This document shows, piece by piece, positions 11,601 to 19,256 of a stretch of DNA of 64,000 bases (positions are counted from its first letter, which is position 1; each line of letters begins with the position of its first letter). Where the stretch lies: positions 186,001 through 250,000 of the forward strand of contig NZ_JASEEQ010000007.1 in assembly GCF_030019515.1 (NCBI RefSeq), in the 5' to 3' direction. A program made the translations under genes and the position numbers. This DNA comes from Nocardioides sp. (GTDB lineage: Bacteria > Actinomycetota > Actinomycetes > Propionibacteriales > Nocardioidaceae). Under the pieces are notes generated by a model. It did not search any database. It was not told where the DNA came from and saw only the letters and a program-made list of their open reading frames with translations.

Positions 11601-12953
11601 TCAGTCGCTGAGCAGGGTGTGCACCTCGTCGGCGGTCGCCTCGCCCGAGCGGACCGCGCCCTCCATGTAGCCGTTCCACACCGGTGAGCACTCCGCACCG
11701 GCCCAGTGCAGGCGGCCGACCGGCTCGCGCAGGGCATGCCCGAAGCCGGTCCACACCCCGGGCGCGAAGTGCGCCCCGTAGCAGCCGCGGGTGAACTCCT
11801 CGGCCATCCAGTCCCGCTCGACGTACTCCAGCGGTGCCGCCGCGCGCGGCCCGAAGTAGCGCACGAGGCAGTCGACGACCGCGGCCCGTCGCTCCTCGTC
11901 CGGTCGCCGCGCCCACTCCCGGCCGTCCGCGGCCTCGATGAAGCCCATCAGGATGCCGCGCTCGTAGCCGGGCGGGGTGTTGTCGAAGGTGACCTTGACC
12001 GGCCCGACATCCGATCCGGCCTGGCCGTTGAGCCCGTCCTCGCGCCAGAACGGCGTGGGGTAGACCGCGTAGACCTTGAACACGCTGCCCGCCGGGACCT
12101 TCTGGGTCAGCTGGTCGCGCCAGCTCGGCAGCGGCGGGTCGTACTCCAGCCGCCCGGCGAGCGCCGGCGGCACGGTGATGATCGCGCGGTCCGCGTCGTA
12201 CGTCGCGCCGTCGCGGGTCGTGATCCGCACCCGGTCCTCGTCCTGCCGCACCCCACGCACCGGCTGTCCGAGACGTACGTCGAGGCCGGTGGCGAGCCGC
12301 TCACTGACCCGCCACGACCCGCCGAGGACGCGGTCCTGCTGCGCCCCGCGGTCGACCGCCATCAGCGTGTCCATGTCGGTGCCCGAACGGGTGTAGAACA
12401 GCGCGTGCAGCAGCGAGAGGTCGGAGAGGTCGGCGGAGAAGACCGCCTCGCAGTAGAGCTCGAAGTAGGCCCGGCCCTCACGCGTGCGCAGGTTGCGCCG
12501 CACCCAGGTGCGGAACGTCTGGCCGTCGAGGGCGGCCGCCCGGTCGGTGGTCCACGGCCGGTCGAGGTCGACCTGGCGGGCCAGCCGGGCGAAGCGCAGC
12601 GTGCCCTGGGCCAGGTCGGCGATCGCGAACGGGTTGAGCCGCGGGATCGCCCCCTTCCGCCCTGCGAGCCGGCCGGTCCGCCCGCACAGGGAGAACACGA
12701 TGTCGCCGTCGTTGTACGTCGGAATCGTCTCGAGCCCGAGCTCCCCGATGAGCTCGTACATCCGGTCCTGGGTCGGCCCCACCCACTGGCCGCCCAGCTC
12801 GATCCACTGCCCGTCGCTGAGGGCGCCGGCCTCGGTGCGGCCGCCGACCCGGTCGCGCGCCTCGAGGACGACCACCGACCGGCCGGCCGCCTGCAGCCGT
12901 CGGGCCGCCGCCAGGCCGGAGAGCCCGGCTCCCACCACGATGACCTCGCTCAT
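11601..12953 (-). CDS. Flavin-containing amine oxidase
   Basis: 450 aa. The FAD-binding Rossmann motif VGAGLSGLAAARRL lies at the N-terminus, followed by LEARDRVGGRTE. The C-terminal FAD segment HWAGAECSPVWNGYMEGAV is typical of monoamine oxidases. A GCYG motif (residues ~380) corresponds to the cysteine region that binds FAD covalently in animal MAO; whether it does so here is unknown. It oxidises a primary or secondary amine to imine and H2O2. The start overlaps the stop of the upstream C69 peptidase (ATGA), so the two are one operon. Confidence 0.9.
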   Translation of the reverse strand: MSEVIVVGAGLSGLAAARRLQAAGRSVVVLEARDRVGGRTEAGALSDGQWIELGGQWVGPTQDRMYELIGELGLETIPTYNDGDIVFSLCGRTGRLAGRKGAIPRLNPFAIADLAQGTLRFARLARQVDLDRPWTTDRAAALDGQTFRTWVRRNLRTREGRAYFELYCEAVFSADLSDLSLLHALFYTRSGTDMDTLMAVDRGAQQDRVLGGSWRVSERLATGLDVRLGQPVRGVRQDEDRVRITTRDGATYDADRAIITVPPALAGRLEYDPPLPSWRDQLTQKVPAGSVFKVYAVYPTPFWREDGLNGQAGSDVGPVKVTFDNTPPGYERGILMGFIEAADGREWARRPDEERRAAVVDCLVRYFGPRAAAPLEYVERDWMAEEFTRGCYGAHFAPGVWTGFGHALREPVGRLHWAGAECSPVWNGYMEGAVRSGEATADEVHTLLSD

Positions 12954-14143
12954 GCGCCTACCGCCTTCCGTTCGAACGCCGTCCAGCGCCGGCGGACCCA
13001 GGCCGGCCTCGAGTCACCCGAGGTCGCCGCGGCGAGCGCCGACCACCGCTCCCGGAGCACCTCCGCCTCCGCGAGCGCGGCCGCGGTCGACGGCGGCTCG
13101 GCGAGCCACCGCCGCTGGGTCTCGTCGCGCTCCGGCGCGATCCGCCCCTCGACGCCGGCCCAGTCGCGCAGCGCGTCGCGGTGCAGCCGCTCGTGCCGCC
13201 ACCACAGCGAGCGGTCGTCGCGCCGGTTGCTCACGCCCTCGGTGGGGTACGCCGCCTCCGCGAGCGGATCGTCCACGCGCAGCGGTACGAACACCGACAG
13301 CGCCGGGTCCGCCGTGCCGGTCGCCCAGTGGGTGCCGGATCCGAGGTCGCTCACCCACGAGGAGACGGTCTGGCTGGAGGCGAGCAGGCCGCCCGCGTGC
13401 ATGTTGGGCCCGGCCATCGAGCCGTTGACCGGTGACCACCGCGGTCCACCGTCGGTGCCGTTGTCGCGCAGGATCGAGATCGCGTCGAGCACCCCCTCCG
13501 AGCCGCCGGCCCGACGCTCGGTCAGCGACCGGCGCCCGGCGCAGCCCGCGACCCGGCCGCGCAGCCGGTCGGCGTACCGCTCCGCGAAGCCCGGGATCGT
13601 GAGCCCGTTGCTGATGCTCCGCGCGGGACCGGTCACGTCCTCGGTCGCCCAGTGGCGCCCGGCGGTCTCGAGCACGATCGCGCCGTCGCGGTCGGCGACC
13701 AGGAAGCTGTTGTGATAGGTGAACCGGCGGTGCTCGACGCTGCACGGCCCGCTCTGTCCGTGCTCCTCGAGGAGGGCGACGATCACCTCGACGGCGTCGC
13801 GTGCCGACGCCGCGCGCTCGAGCGCGAGCCGCAGCAGGTCCATCCCGAGCAGCCCGGGAGCGAGTCCGGCGCGCTCCTTGGTGAAGACCGCCTCGTTGCC
13901 GAGGGCGACGCCGTGCTCGTTGGCGCCCATCTCCGCGCCCCACATCCACCACGGTCGCGAGACGACGGTCGCGTGGGTGCGCGCGACCTGCGGGAGGTCG
14001 ACGTACGTCGTGCGGGCCCGGGCGCCGGCCTCGTGGGTCGCGGCCGGCGTCCACTCCCACAGCTGCGCCTCGTTGGGGTCGCGGTCGGAGTTCTTCGCGA
14101 GCACCGGACCCGAGTCGGCGCGGAAGACGAGGGTGTCGCACAC
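12950..14143 (-). CDS. Secernin-type C69 family Ntn-hydrolase (dipeptidase-like)
   Basis: About 397 aa. The start is placed at GTG 14143, because the next codon is the Cys of CDTLVF, the N-terminal nucleophile expected after Met removal in C69/secernin enzymes. The frame extends to 14221 but that would bury the nucleophile. Typical blocks are LAKNSDRDPNE, WGAEMGANEHGVALGNEAVF and ETAGRHWA. The substrate is probably a peptide or amide. Coupled to the downstream amine oxidase by an ATGA overlap, so an amide or peptide may be hydrolysed and the released amine oxidised; that link is inferred. Confidence 0.8.
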   Translation of the reverse strand: MCDTLVFRADSGPVLAKNSDRDPNEAQLWEWTPAATHEAGARARTTYVDLPQVARTHATVVSRPWWMWGAEMGANEHGVALGNEAVFTKERAGLAPGLLGMDLLRLALERAASARDAVEVIVALLEEHGQSGPCSVEHRRFTYHNSFLVADRDGAIVLETAGRHWATEDVTGPARSISNGLTIPGFAERYADRLRGRVAGCAGRRSLTERRAGGSEGVLDAISILRDNGTDGGPRWSPVNGSMAGPNMHAGGLLASSQTVSSWVSDLGSGTHWATGTADPALSVFVPLRVDDPLAEAAYPTEGVSNRRDDRSLWWRHERLHRDALRDWAGVEGRIAPERDETQRRWLAEPPSTAAALAEAEVLRERWSALAAATSGDSRPAWVRRRWTAFERKAVGA

Positions 14144-14255
14144 GCGTCGCAGCGTAGGGGTGCGCGGCCCGGCGCGGGAGTCCTTTGCGCGGAGCCCGTC
14201 GGACCAGCCGCGCGGCCTCACGACGCCCGCCCCGTCCGGCAGGCCCCGCAGCCGG

Positions 14256-14678
14256 CTACCGCGAGGTCAGCACCTTCCCGAGGCCGACCAGCCCGGAGCC
14301 GAGCAGCTCCAGCCAGCTGAACGCGTCGTCCCAGAGCGTGATCCGGCCCTCGCGCACGGTGAAGGTGCCGCGCACCCGGAACGACGTCTCCCAGCCGGAG
14401 TACCGGATCACGTCGGTGCGGTCGGTCAGCACGGTGGCCTCGTCGGCCTGGTCGGGCTCGGCAGGGTCGTCGGTCGCCGCGACGTGGTGCCAGCGGACGT
14501 CGAAGCCCACGCCCCGGCGCTCCATGTCGCCGATCATCTGGTGCACGCGTGCGCCGCGGAAGGTGGGCATCGCGGTGTTGCGCCACTCCACCTCCGGGTC
14601 CAGGAGCGCGAGTGCCGCCTCCGTCTCGGCTCGGGCCAGGTGCTCGAGGAAGGCGCGGACGGTCTGCTCGGCGGTCAT
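14256..14678 (-). CDS. Limonene-1,2-epoxide hydrolase-like (SnoaL/NTF2 fold)
   Basis: 140 aa. Small cone-shaped NTF2-like fold. VLTDRTDV aligns with the LEH motif carrying catalytic Arg and Asp, and GRITLWDDAFSW carries the second Asp, so the Asp-Arg-Asp triad of limonene epoxide hydrolase appears intact. The early part (LLDPEVEWRNTAMPTFRGA) also matches that family. The start overlaps the stop of the LysR gene (ATGA). Substrate unknown; many members act on other hydrophobic substrates. Confidence 0.75.
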   Translation of the reverse strand: MTAEQTVRAFLEHLARAETEAALALLDPEVEWRNTAMPTFRGARVHQMIGDMERRGVGFDVRWHHVAATDDPAEPDQADEATVLTDRTDVIRYSGWETSFRVRGTFTVREGRITLWDDAFSWLELLGSGLVGLGKVLTSR

Positions 14679-15625
14679 GGTCCGACGGTAGCCCGCGCCA
14701 CGCGAGTGGTCACCGGGTCGGCGATCGCCTGGATCCGCTTGGTGGCGAGCTCGATCATCAACCGGGCGGCGGGGGAGAGGATCGCGCCGCTGCGGTGCAC
14801 GACCGCGAAGGTGTCGTACTGGCGGGGCCGCAGCGCGACCCAGCCGGCGTTCGGCGCCAGCCGCGGCAGCAGCTGGCGGGCGGCCCCCTTGGGCACCACC
14901 GAGTCGGCGTACCCCATGCCGACCAGCTCCACAGCCGTCTCGATGTCCTCGACCTCGATCCGCGTGGTCGGGTTGCGTCCGGTCTCGTGGAGCATCTGGC
15001 GCAGCGTGGCGCGGGTCGAGTCGACCGCGCGGTACGTCGTCTCCGACATCACCAGGGAGGCCTGCGACAACCGGTGGGCGGTGACCGGCGTGGCGAGGCG
15101 GTCGGGGTCGGCGCTGATGTAGACGAGCTCCTCCTTGGCGACCGGAGTGATCGTCATGCCCTCGCTGTCGACGCTGGAGACCGCGAGCATCGCCGCCTCC
15201 AGGCGGCCGCGGCGCAGCTCCTCCGCGACCTCGGTGGAGTTCTGCCCGACCAGCTCCACGCGGACGCCCGGGAAGCGCGAGAGGACGTCGCCGATCAGCC
15301 CCGCGCCGGCGTAGAGGCGAGCGATGCCGAACATGCCGAAGCGGATCGTGCCGGTCTCGAACGACTTCACGCTCTGCACGGCCTGGCTCGCCTCGTCGAC
15401 CGTCGCGAGGACCCGCTCCGCGTGCGGGCGCAGGATGTCGGCGACGGTGGTGGGGACCACGCCCCGGCCGACCCGGCGGAACAGCGGGACGCCGAGCGTC
15501 TTCTCCAGGGCACGGATCTGCTCGGAGACGGACGGCTGGGCGTAGCCGAGCTCCTCGGCCGCCGCCGTCAGCGAGCCGTGCTCGTAGGTCGCGAGGAAGC
15601 AGTTGAGCTGGTGCAGCGACAACAT
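14675..15625 (-). CDS. LysR-family transcriptional regulator
   Basis: 316 aa. The N-terminal winged helix-turn-helix is classic: LHQLNCFLATYEHGSLTAAA, then YAQPSVSEQIRALEKTLGVPLF. The C-terminal ~220 residues form the effector-binding domain. The ATG (15625) lies inside an 8-bp inverted repeat shared with the intergenic region, a candidate autoregulatory site. First gene of a minus-strand cluster leading into the epoxide-hydrolase-like, C69 and amine oxidase genes; divergent from a small zinc-ribbon gene. Confidence 0.92.
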   Translation of the reverse strand: MLSLHQLNCFLATYEHGSLTAAAEELGYAQPSVSEQIRALEKTLGVPLFRRVGRGVVPTTVADILRPHAERVLATVDEASQAVQSVKSFETGTIRFGMFGIARLYAGAGLIGDVLSRFPGVRVELVGQNSTEVAEELRRGRLEAAMLAVSSVDSEGMTITPVAKEELVYISADPDRLATPVTAHRLSQASLVMSETTYRAVDSTRATLRQMLHETGRNPTTRIEVEDIETAVELVGMGYADSVVPKGAARQLLPRLAPNAGWVALRPRQYDTFAVVHRSGAILSPAARLMIELATKRIQAIADPVTTRVARATVGP

Positions 15626-15672
15626 AGGAGCATCCTAGGGGAGATCCAGGAAAGAAAGGCTAGCCCTATGTT
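15621..15672. promoter_or_regulatory. Inverted repeats in the lysR / zinc-ribbon intergenic region
   Basis: AACATAGG (15621–15628) is repeated inverted as CCTATGTT (15665–15672). A smaller palindrome TAGGA-GCA-TCCTA lies at 15625–15637. Spaced dyads over a divergent promoter are typical of LysR regulator sites; assignment to this LysR is inferred. Confidence 0.45.
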
Positions 15673-15729
15673 TCGCACCTGGCGAGAATGGTGCCGTCCC
15701 CGTCCGTTCGCGCCTCGAGGAGGTCTTCG

Positions 15730-15912
15730 ATGTTCGATCACCACTGCACGGCATGCGACCAGCGCCAGCTGATCTTCCCGAGCCGGGTCACGGGTCTGAC
15801 CAACACCGACCACGGCATCGTCCTCGCCTTCACCTGCTGGTGCGGGGCCGCGCAGACGCTGCTCACCGGTCGCCGCGCCGCCCACCCGCCGCGGACCACG
15901 CTGGCCGCCTAA
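15730..15912 (+). CDS. Small zinc-ribbon-like protein, 60 aa
   Basis: The ATG at 15730 follows a GAGGAGG site seven bases upstream. Two Cys pairs, HHCTAC near the N-terminus and CWC near residue 40, with His neighbours, suggest a single zinc knuckle. The C-terminus is basic (TGRRAAHPPRTTLAA). No homologous family is named with confidence. Divergent from the LysR gene, so it may be its target. Confidence 0.55.
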   Translation: MFDHHCTACDQRQLIFPSRVTGLTNTDHGIVLAFTCWCGAAQTLLTGRRAAHPPRTTLAA

Positions 15913-15999
15913 GCCTCGGGTCCCACCCCCGGTCCCCTCGCCGGCGGCGCCTCCGATCGCCGACCGCCGAGGACCCTCGACGCCGGTCCCGGTGCCGTT

Positions 16000-16028
16000 T
16001 TCGTGCACCGGACCGGCGTCCGTATACT
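16000..16028 (+). promoter_or_regulatory. Putative promoter of tRNA-Thr
   Basis: A −10 element TATACT (16023–16028) lies 17 bp after a weak −35 TTCGTG (16000–16005), about 40 bases before the tRNA. Confidence 0.5.
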
Positions 16029-16069
16029 TCTCCGGGCTGCCCGGCGCCGTACGGCCCACCACGCAGCAC

Positions 16070-16145
16070 GCCGCCTTAGCTCAGTCGGTAGAGCGTCTCA
16101 CTCGTAATGAGAAGGTCGTCGGTTCGATTCCGACAGGCGGCTCCA
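16070..16145 (+). tRNA. tRNA-Thr (anticodon CGU)
   Basis: A complete cloverleaf: acceptor GCCGCCT paired with AGGCGGC, D-arm GCTC…GAGC, anticodon stem TCTCA/TGAGA around loop CTCGTAA (anticodon CGT, reads ACG), T-arm GTCGG-TTCGATT-CCGAC, discriminator T and encoded CCA (16143–16145). It closes the housekeeping block; an insertion-element remnant begins within 15 bases. Confidence 0.97.
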
Positions 16146-16156
16146 GTGTGATGTAT

Positions 16157-16512
16157 GAGCTCGGGTCCTCCTTGACGGAGTGGCTCGGGTTCGTGCTTTA
16201 CGTGGCTTCGGTAGTTGCTTGACGCTGGCTCCGGTACCTCCTTGACACTCCCTGATGATCAGGGAGCTCAGCGTGCTGTCGTGGCAACAGATCTGCCTCG
16301 GCAAAGCCGCCGCTGGCAAGTCCGTCGACGTCTACGTCACCGATCGAGTCATCCAGGTCTGGGACGGCAACCAGCTCCTCAAGACCGCAGCCCGCACCAC
16401 CACAGGGGAGGTGAGGAAGAAGCGCGCCTCGGTCACCCGAACCGAGGACTAATCTCCAACCAGAGTGTCAACGAGGAACCGGAACCCTCACGTCAAGCAG
16501 GAACCGGAGCTC
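16157..16512 (+). mobile_element. Derelict insertion element with nested terminal repeats
   Basis: A ~355-bp element. Outer ends 16157–16176 and 16492–16512 are near-identical inverted copies (GAGCTC(C)GG…CTTGAC). Inner ends 16227–16248 and 16465–16486 are a second inverted pair (19 of 22 matching, both ending CTTGACAC or GTTGACAC). A third, single copy lies at about 16205–16223. Multiple ~20-bp binding sites at each end recall IS21-type ends, while the coding remnant resembles IS481/DDE integrase C-termini, so the family is left open. Most of the transposase is gone. It sits directly 3' of tRNA-Thr. Confidence 0.7.
16255..16452 (+). pseudogene. DDE transposase C-terminal remnant
   Basis: 65 codons enclosed by the inner repeats. 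The stretch LGKAAAGKSVDVYVTDRVIQ continues as VWDGNQLLKTAARTTTGEVR and KKRASVTR. This is the beta-rich C-terminal tail seen in actinobacterial IS481/IS21-type transposases. No catalytic DDE residues remain. It has no good ribosome site and is presumably not functional. Confidence 0.65.
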
Positions 16513-16705
16513 AACAGCGGCTCTCTGTGAGGGCGCCCCTCGGGCGCGCGGAATCGCTGTCCGAGCGCGCCTTTCCCATTCCTTCGCAGCGCCGAGTCCG
16601 GTGCTGCCTCGCCCCGAGTTCTGTGGCAGGTTGTCGTATCCCAGAGACGCGGTTCGTGGTCAGGGTGATGGCGGTCGCGACGACCGCCCGGACCGAGGAG
16701 AAGAC

Positions 16706-17068
16706 ATGACGCACTACCTGCTGAGCGTGCACGGGCCGGCCGAGCGGAACGAGTTCGGCAACTACGGCTCCCGCGAGGAGATGGAGGAGGCGTTCGCCGC
16801 GACCGGCGCCTTCAACGACAAGCTCCATGCCGAGGGCTACTGGGTCTTCGCCGGCGGGCTCGAGGCGGCGTCGTCGGCGACCGTCGTCGACGGTCAGGGG
16901 GAGACCCCGCTGTTCACCGACGGGCCCTACCTCGAGACCAAGGAGGTGATCGGGGGCTTCTGGGTCATCGACGCCCCCGACCTGGACGTCGCGCTCGACC
17001 TCGCAGCCCAGGGATCGAAGGCCTGTCGTGGCAAGGTCGAGGTCCGTCCGTTCGAGGGCCTCGCCTGA
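16706..17068 (+). CDS. YCII-family protein (DGPF domain)
   Basis: 120 aa. The ATG at 16706 has GAGGAG six bases upstream and begins THYLLSVHGPAE, the usual start of this family. The DGPYLETKEVIGGFWVIDAP segment is the signature, with a conserved Asp/His pair in the ferredoxin-like dimer. Members often sit beside ECF sigma factors and may act as small enzymes or sensors; no sigma gene is adjacent here. Function not established. Confidence 0.8.
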   Translation: MTHYLLSVHGPAERNEFGNYGSREEMEEAFAATGAFNDKLHAEGYWVFAGGLEAASSATVVDGQGETPLFTDGPYLETKEVIGGFWVIDAPDLDVALDLAAQGSKACRGKVEVRPFEGLA

Positions 17069-17108
17069 TCGCTCGGTTGCCTGCCGGGCTGGACCGGCCA
17101 CGCGAGAG

Positions 17109-17369
17109 CTAGCGGCCGGTCCAGCGTGGCTGTCGCTTCTCGACGAACGCGGTCGCGCCTTCGAGCGCGTCCTGCGACGACATCACCTGGGCGACCCGAT
17201 CCTGTTGACGCCGCCAGAGGTCGGGGTCGTTCCAGCCGGCGGCGGTCGCCATGATCCACTTGCTCGTCCGCACGGCGAGCGGCCCGTTGCCGGCGATCGA
17301 CTTGGCCAGTCCCACGGCCTGGCTCGCGCTGACCTTCGACCACCGAGCGGTCGACGGTGCGGACGCCAC
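17109..17369 (-). pseudogene. Enoyl-CoA hydratase/isomerase, 3' remnant
   Basis: Reading leftward from about 17345, the frame encodes the C-terminal ~70 residues of a crotonase: AKSIAGNGPLAVRTSKWI, then WRRQQDRVAQVMSSQDALEG and AFVEKRQPRWTGR before the stop at 17109. The catalytic core and oxyanion-hole region that should lie at higher coordinates are absent; that place is occupied by the oxidoreductase gene starting at 17417 on the other strand. This is a rearrangement scar. Confidence 0.75.
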
Positions 17370-17416
17370 CCGGTGCCTGGTCGATGTACGCCGCAGGTTG
17401 GAGTCCTGGGACGTGG

Positions 17417-18376
17417 ATGACTACCGCTGAGGGGCGTGTCGGCGTCACCCTGCCGTTCGACGACGTCCCGCTCGCGGGTCACCGGCCGCTCCTGCGCGCG
17501 CTGGTCGAGGCCGGCTACCGGGAGGTCTGGACGGGCGAGGTCGACGCGCTCGACGGCTTCGGGCCGCTGGCGCTGTTCTGCGGCAGGGAGGACGCCCTCA
17601 CGATCTCCTGCGCCACCGCGAGCGTGTTCACCCGCGGGCCCGGCGTCCTGGCCATGACCGCGGCCACTCTTGCCGAGGTCGCACCGGGAGCGTGCCGGTT
17701 CGGCATCGGTGCCGGGTCGCCCGTGCTCGCCGAGACCTGGAACGGCGTCCCGTTCGAGGCGCCCTACCGGCGCACCGTCGACGCGTTCCGGCTCTCCCGC
17801 ACGGTGGACGGGCCGCCGAAGCTGCTGCTCGGTGTTGCCGGCCCGCGGATGCAGGACTTCGCGGCCGCCGAGGCCGACACGATGGCCCTCAACTTCCTCT
17901 CGCCCGAGGACGTCGCCCGGATCCGGGACCGGGTGTCGACGGTCGAGCGGGTCCTCCCGACGCCGCTGGAGACCGCGGTGCGCGTCGTCCTGCTGCCGAG
18001 GGAGGGGCCCGGGGCCGAGCGGGCCGCGAGACCGTTCCTCGCGGGGTACCTGACCGTCCCGACGTATGCCGCCTTCCAGCGCTGGTTGGGCCGCGAGGCC
18101 GTGCTCGGTCCGATGAACGCGGCCTGGGCGGCCGGCGACCGGCGGGCCGCGGTGGCTGCGATACCCGACGAGGTGCTGCACGACCTGGTGGTCTTCGGCT
18201 CGTCGGCCAACTGTGCGGCCTCCGTCGAGCGGTACCTCGAGCGGGGCGCGGACGTCGTGACGATCGCGCTCGTCCCGGACCCGGACGCGGAGGCGCCAGA
18301 AGCCCGGGTGGAGTTCCTGGCAGCCCTGACTCAGGCGTCGGGCGTCGCGCGATCGAAGGGAACGCTCGCGAGCTGA
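17417..18376 (+). CDS. LLM-class, probably F420-dependent oxidoreductase
   Basis: 319 aa. The ATG at 17417 begins TTAEGRVGVTLPFDDVPLAG; upstream in-frame codons overlap the hydratase remnant and are not conserved. Luciferase-like (beta/alpha)8 barrel: early EAGYREVWTGEVDALDGF, TISCATASVFTRGP and FGIGAGSPVLAETWNG are typical of F420-dependent members of the luciferase-like family. Many such enzymes are found beside lipid or steroid catabolic genes. Its 3' end overlaps that of the convergent TetR gene by 46 bp. Confidence 0.85.
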   Translation: MTTAEGRVGVTLPFDDVPLAGHRPLLRALVEAGYREVWTGEVDALDGFGPLALFCGREDALTISCATASVFTRGPGVLAMTAATLAEVAPGACRFGIGAGSPVLAETWNGVPFEAPYRRTVDAFRLSRTVDGPPKLLLGVAGPRMQDFAAAEADTMALNFLSPEDVARIRDRVSTVERVLPTPLETAVRVVLLPREGPGAERAARPFLAGYLTVPTYAAFQRWLGREAVLGPMNAAWAAGDRRAAVAAIPDEVLHDLVVFGSSANCAASVERYLERGADVVTIALVPDPDAEAPEARVEFLAALTQASGVARSKGTLAS

Positions 18377-18981
18377 TCGGACCCGAGGCCGTAGACCAGG
18401 TAGTTCCAGAACTGGTAGGCGATCTCGCGCGACCGGAGGTTCCCACCAGGGCGGTACCACTGGTAGGCCCAGTTGCACATGCCGAAGGTGGCCAGCGCCG
18501 CCAGGTGGCGGTCGGTCTCGCGGAAGACGCCCAGTGCCATGCCCTCGCCGATCAGGCCCTCGACGATCTGCTCGTACCGGTCGCGCTTCACCCGGATCGG
18601 CCCCCTCGCCTCGGCCGGCAGCTCGCGGTGGTGCTCGAAGAACACGCGCACGTGGCCGCGGTGGGTCTCCATCAGCTCGAGGATGTCGGCCATCGCCTCG
18701 AGCAGCAACTGCTCGGGCCGGAGGCCGGTTCCGGCGCGTGCCTCGTGCCGGGCGATGAGCAGGTCGATGAACTCCTCGTGGATGGCGTGGAGGATCTCGT
18801 CCTTGCTCGGGAAGTAGTGGTACAGCGTCGGCTTCGCGACACCGACCTCGTGCGCGATGTCGTCCATCGTCGTGCTCGAGTAGCCGCCCTGGTCGAAGAG
18901 GCCCGCAGCCAAGGTCACGATCTGCTGTCGACGCTCGGCCGGCGACATCCGTCGGCGAGCAGCCCGCTCAGCTGTCTTCAC
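18331..18981 (-). CDS. TetR-family regulator
   Basis: 216 aa. DNA-binding domain: SPAERRQQIVTLAAGLFDQG, then TTMDDIAHEVGVAKPTLYHY and FPSKDEIL. The C-terminal domain (DILELMETHRGHVRVFFEHH, FGMCNWAYQWYRPGG) matches TetR members that respond to acyl-CoA-type ligands. Divergent from the catabolic operon beginning at 19257, with a palindromic operator candidate between them, so it is the likely local repressor. Confidence 0.9.
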   Translation of the reverse strand: MKTAERAARRRMSPAERRQQIVTLAAGLFDQGGYSSTTMDDIAHEVGVAKPTLYHYFPSKDEILHAIHEEFIDLLIARHEARAGTGLRPEQLLLEAMADILELMETHRGHVRVFFEHHRELPAEARGPIRVKRDRYEQIVEGLIGEGMALGVFRETDRHLAALATFGMCNWAYQWYRPGGNLRSREIAYQFWNYLVYGLGSDQLASVPFDRATPDA

Positions 18982-19042
18982 ACATCCATCCCTTCGTTCC
19001 AGTGCCGCAGCGTAGCGACAAGCTCCGGCCCCGGCTCAATTT

Positions 19043-19062
19043 AACCGACTGTTCGATCGGTT
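19043..19062. promoter_or_regulatory. TetR operator candidate
   Basis: AACCGA (19043–19048) and TCGGTT (19057–19062) form a 20-bp dyad 62 bp upstream of the tetR start. A weaker CCGAC/GTCGG dyad lies at 19230–19245, just before the divergent operon. Both are plausible binding sites for the adjacent TetR protein. Confidence 0.55.
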
Positions 19063-19189
19063 GGGTGCATGATCGCGTGACTGGACAGTGAAGGCTTCGT
19101 CGAGCTGAAACCATGGTGACCTTCGAGGTAGGTGAGCGTCAAGCGCTGAACTTCTTGGGAAAAGTTGTGAATGAGGTCACCCGAACCGC

Positions 19190-19218
19190 TTGACACTGTG
19201 ATCGCGGTTACCTACCAT
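19190..19218 (+). promoter_or_regulatory. Sigma70-type promoter of the 19.3–26.7 kb operon
   Basis: TTGACA (19190–19195), a 17-bp spacer and TACCAT (19213–19218) match the housekeeping consensus well. A CCGAC/GTCGG dyad follows at +10 to +30, suited to repression. Confidence 0.65.
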
Positions 19219-19256
19219 CCCTTCACGAACCGACCGACGAGTCGGATGGAAACAGG

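Noticed and set aside
12950..14221. Longer N-terminus of the C69 peptidase (start 14221)
   Set aside because: The family requires Cys directly after the initiator; the GTG at 14143 gives this and the extra 26 residues look non-coding.
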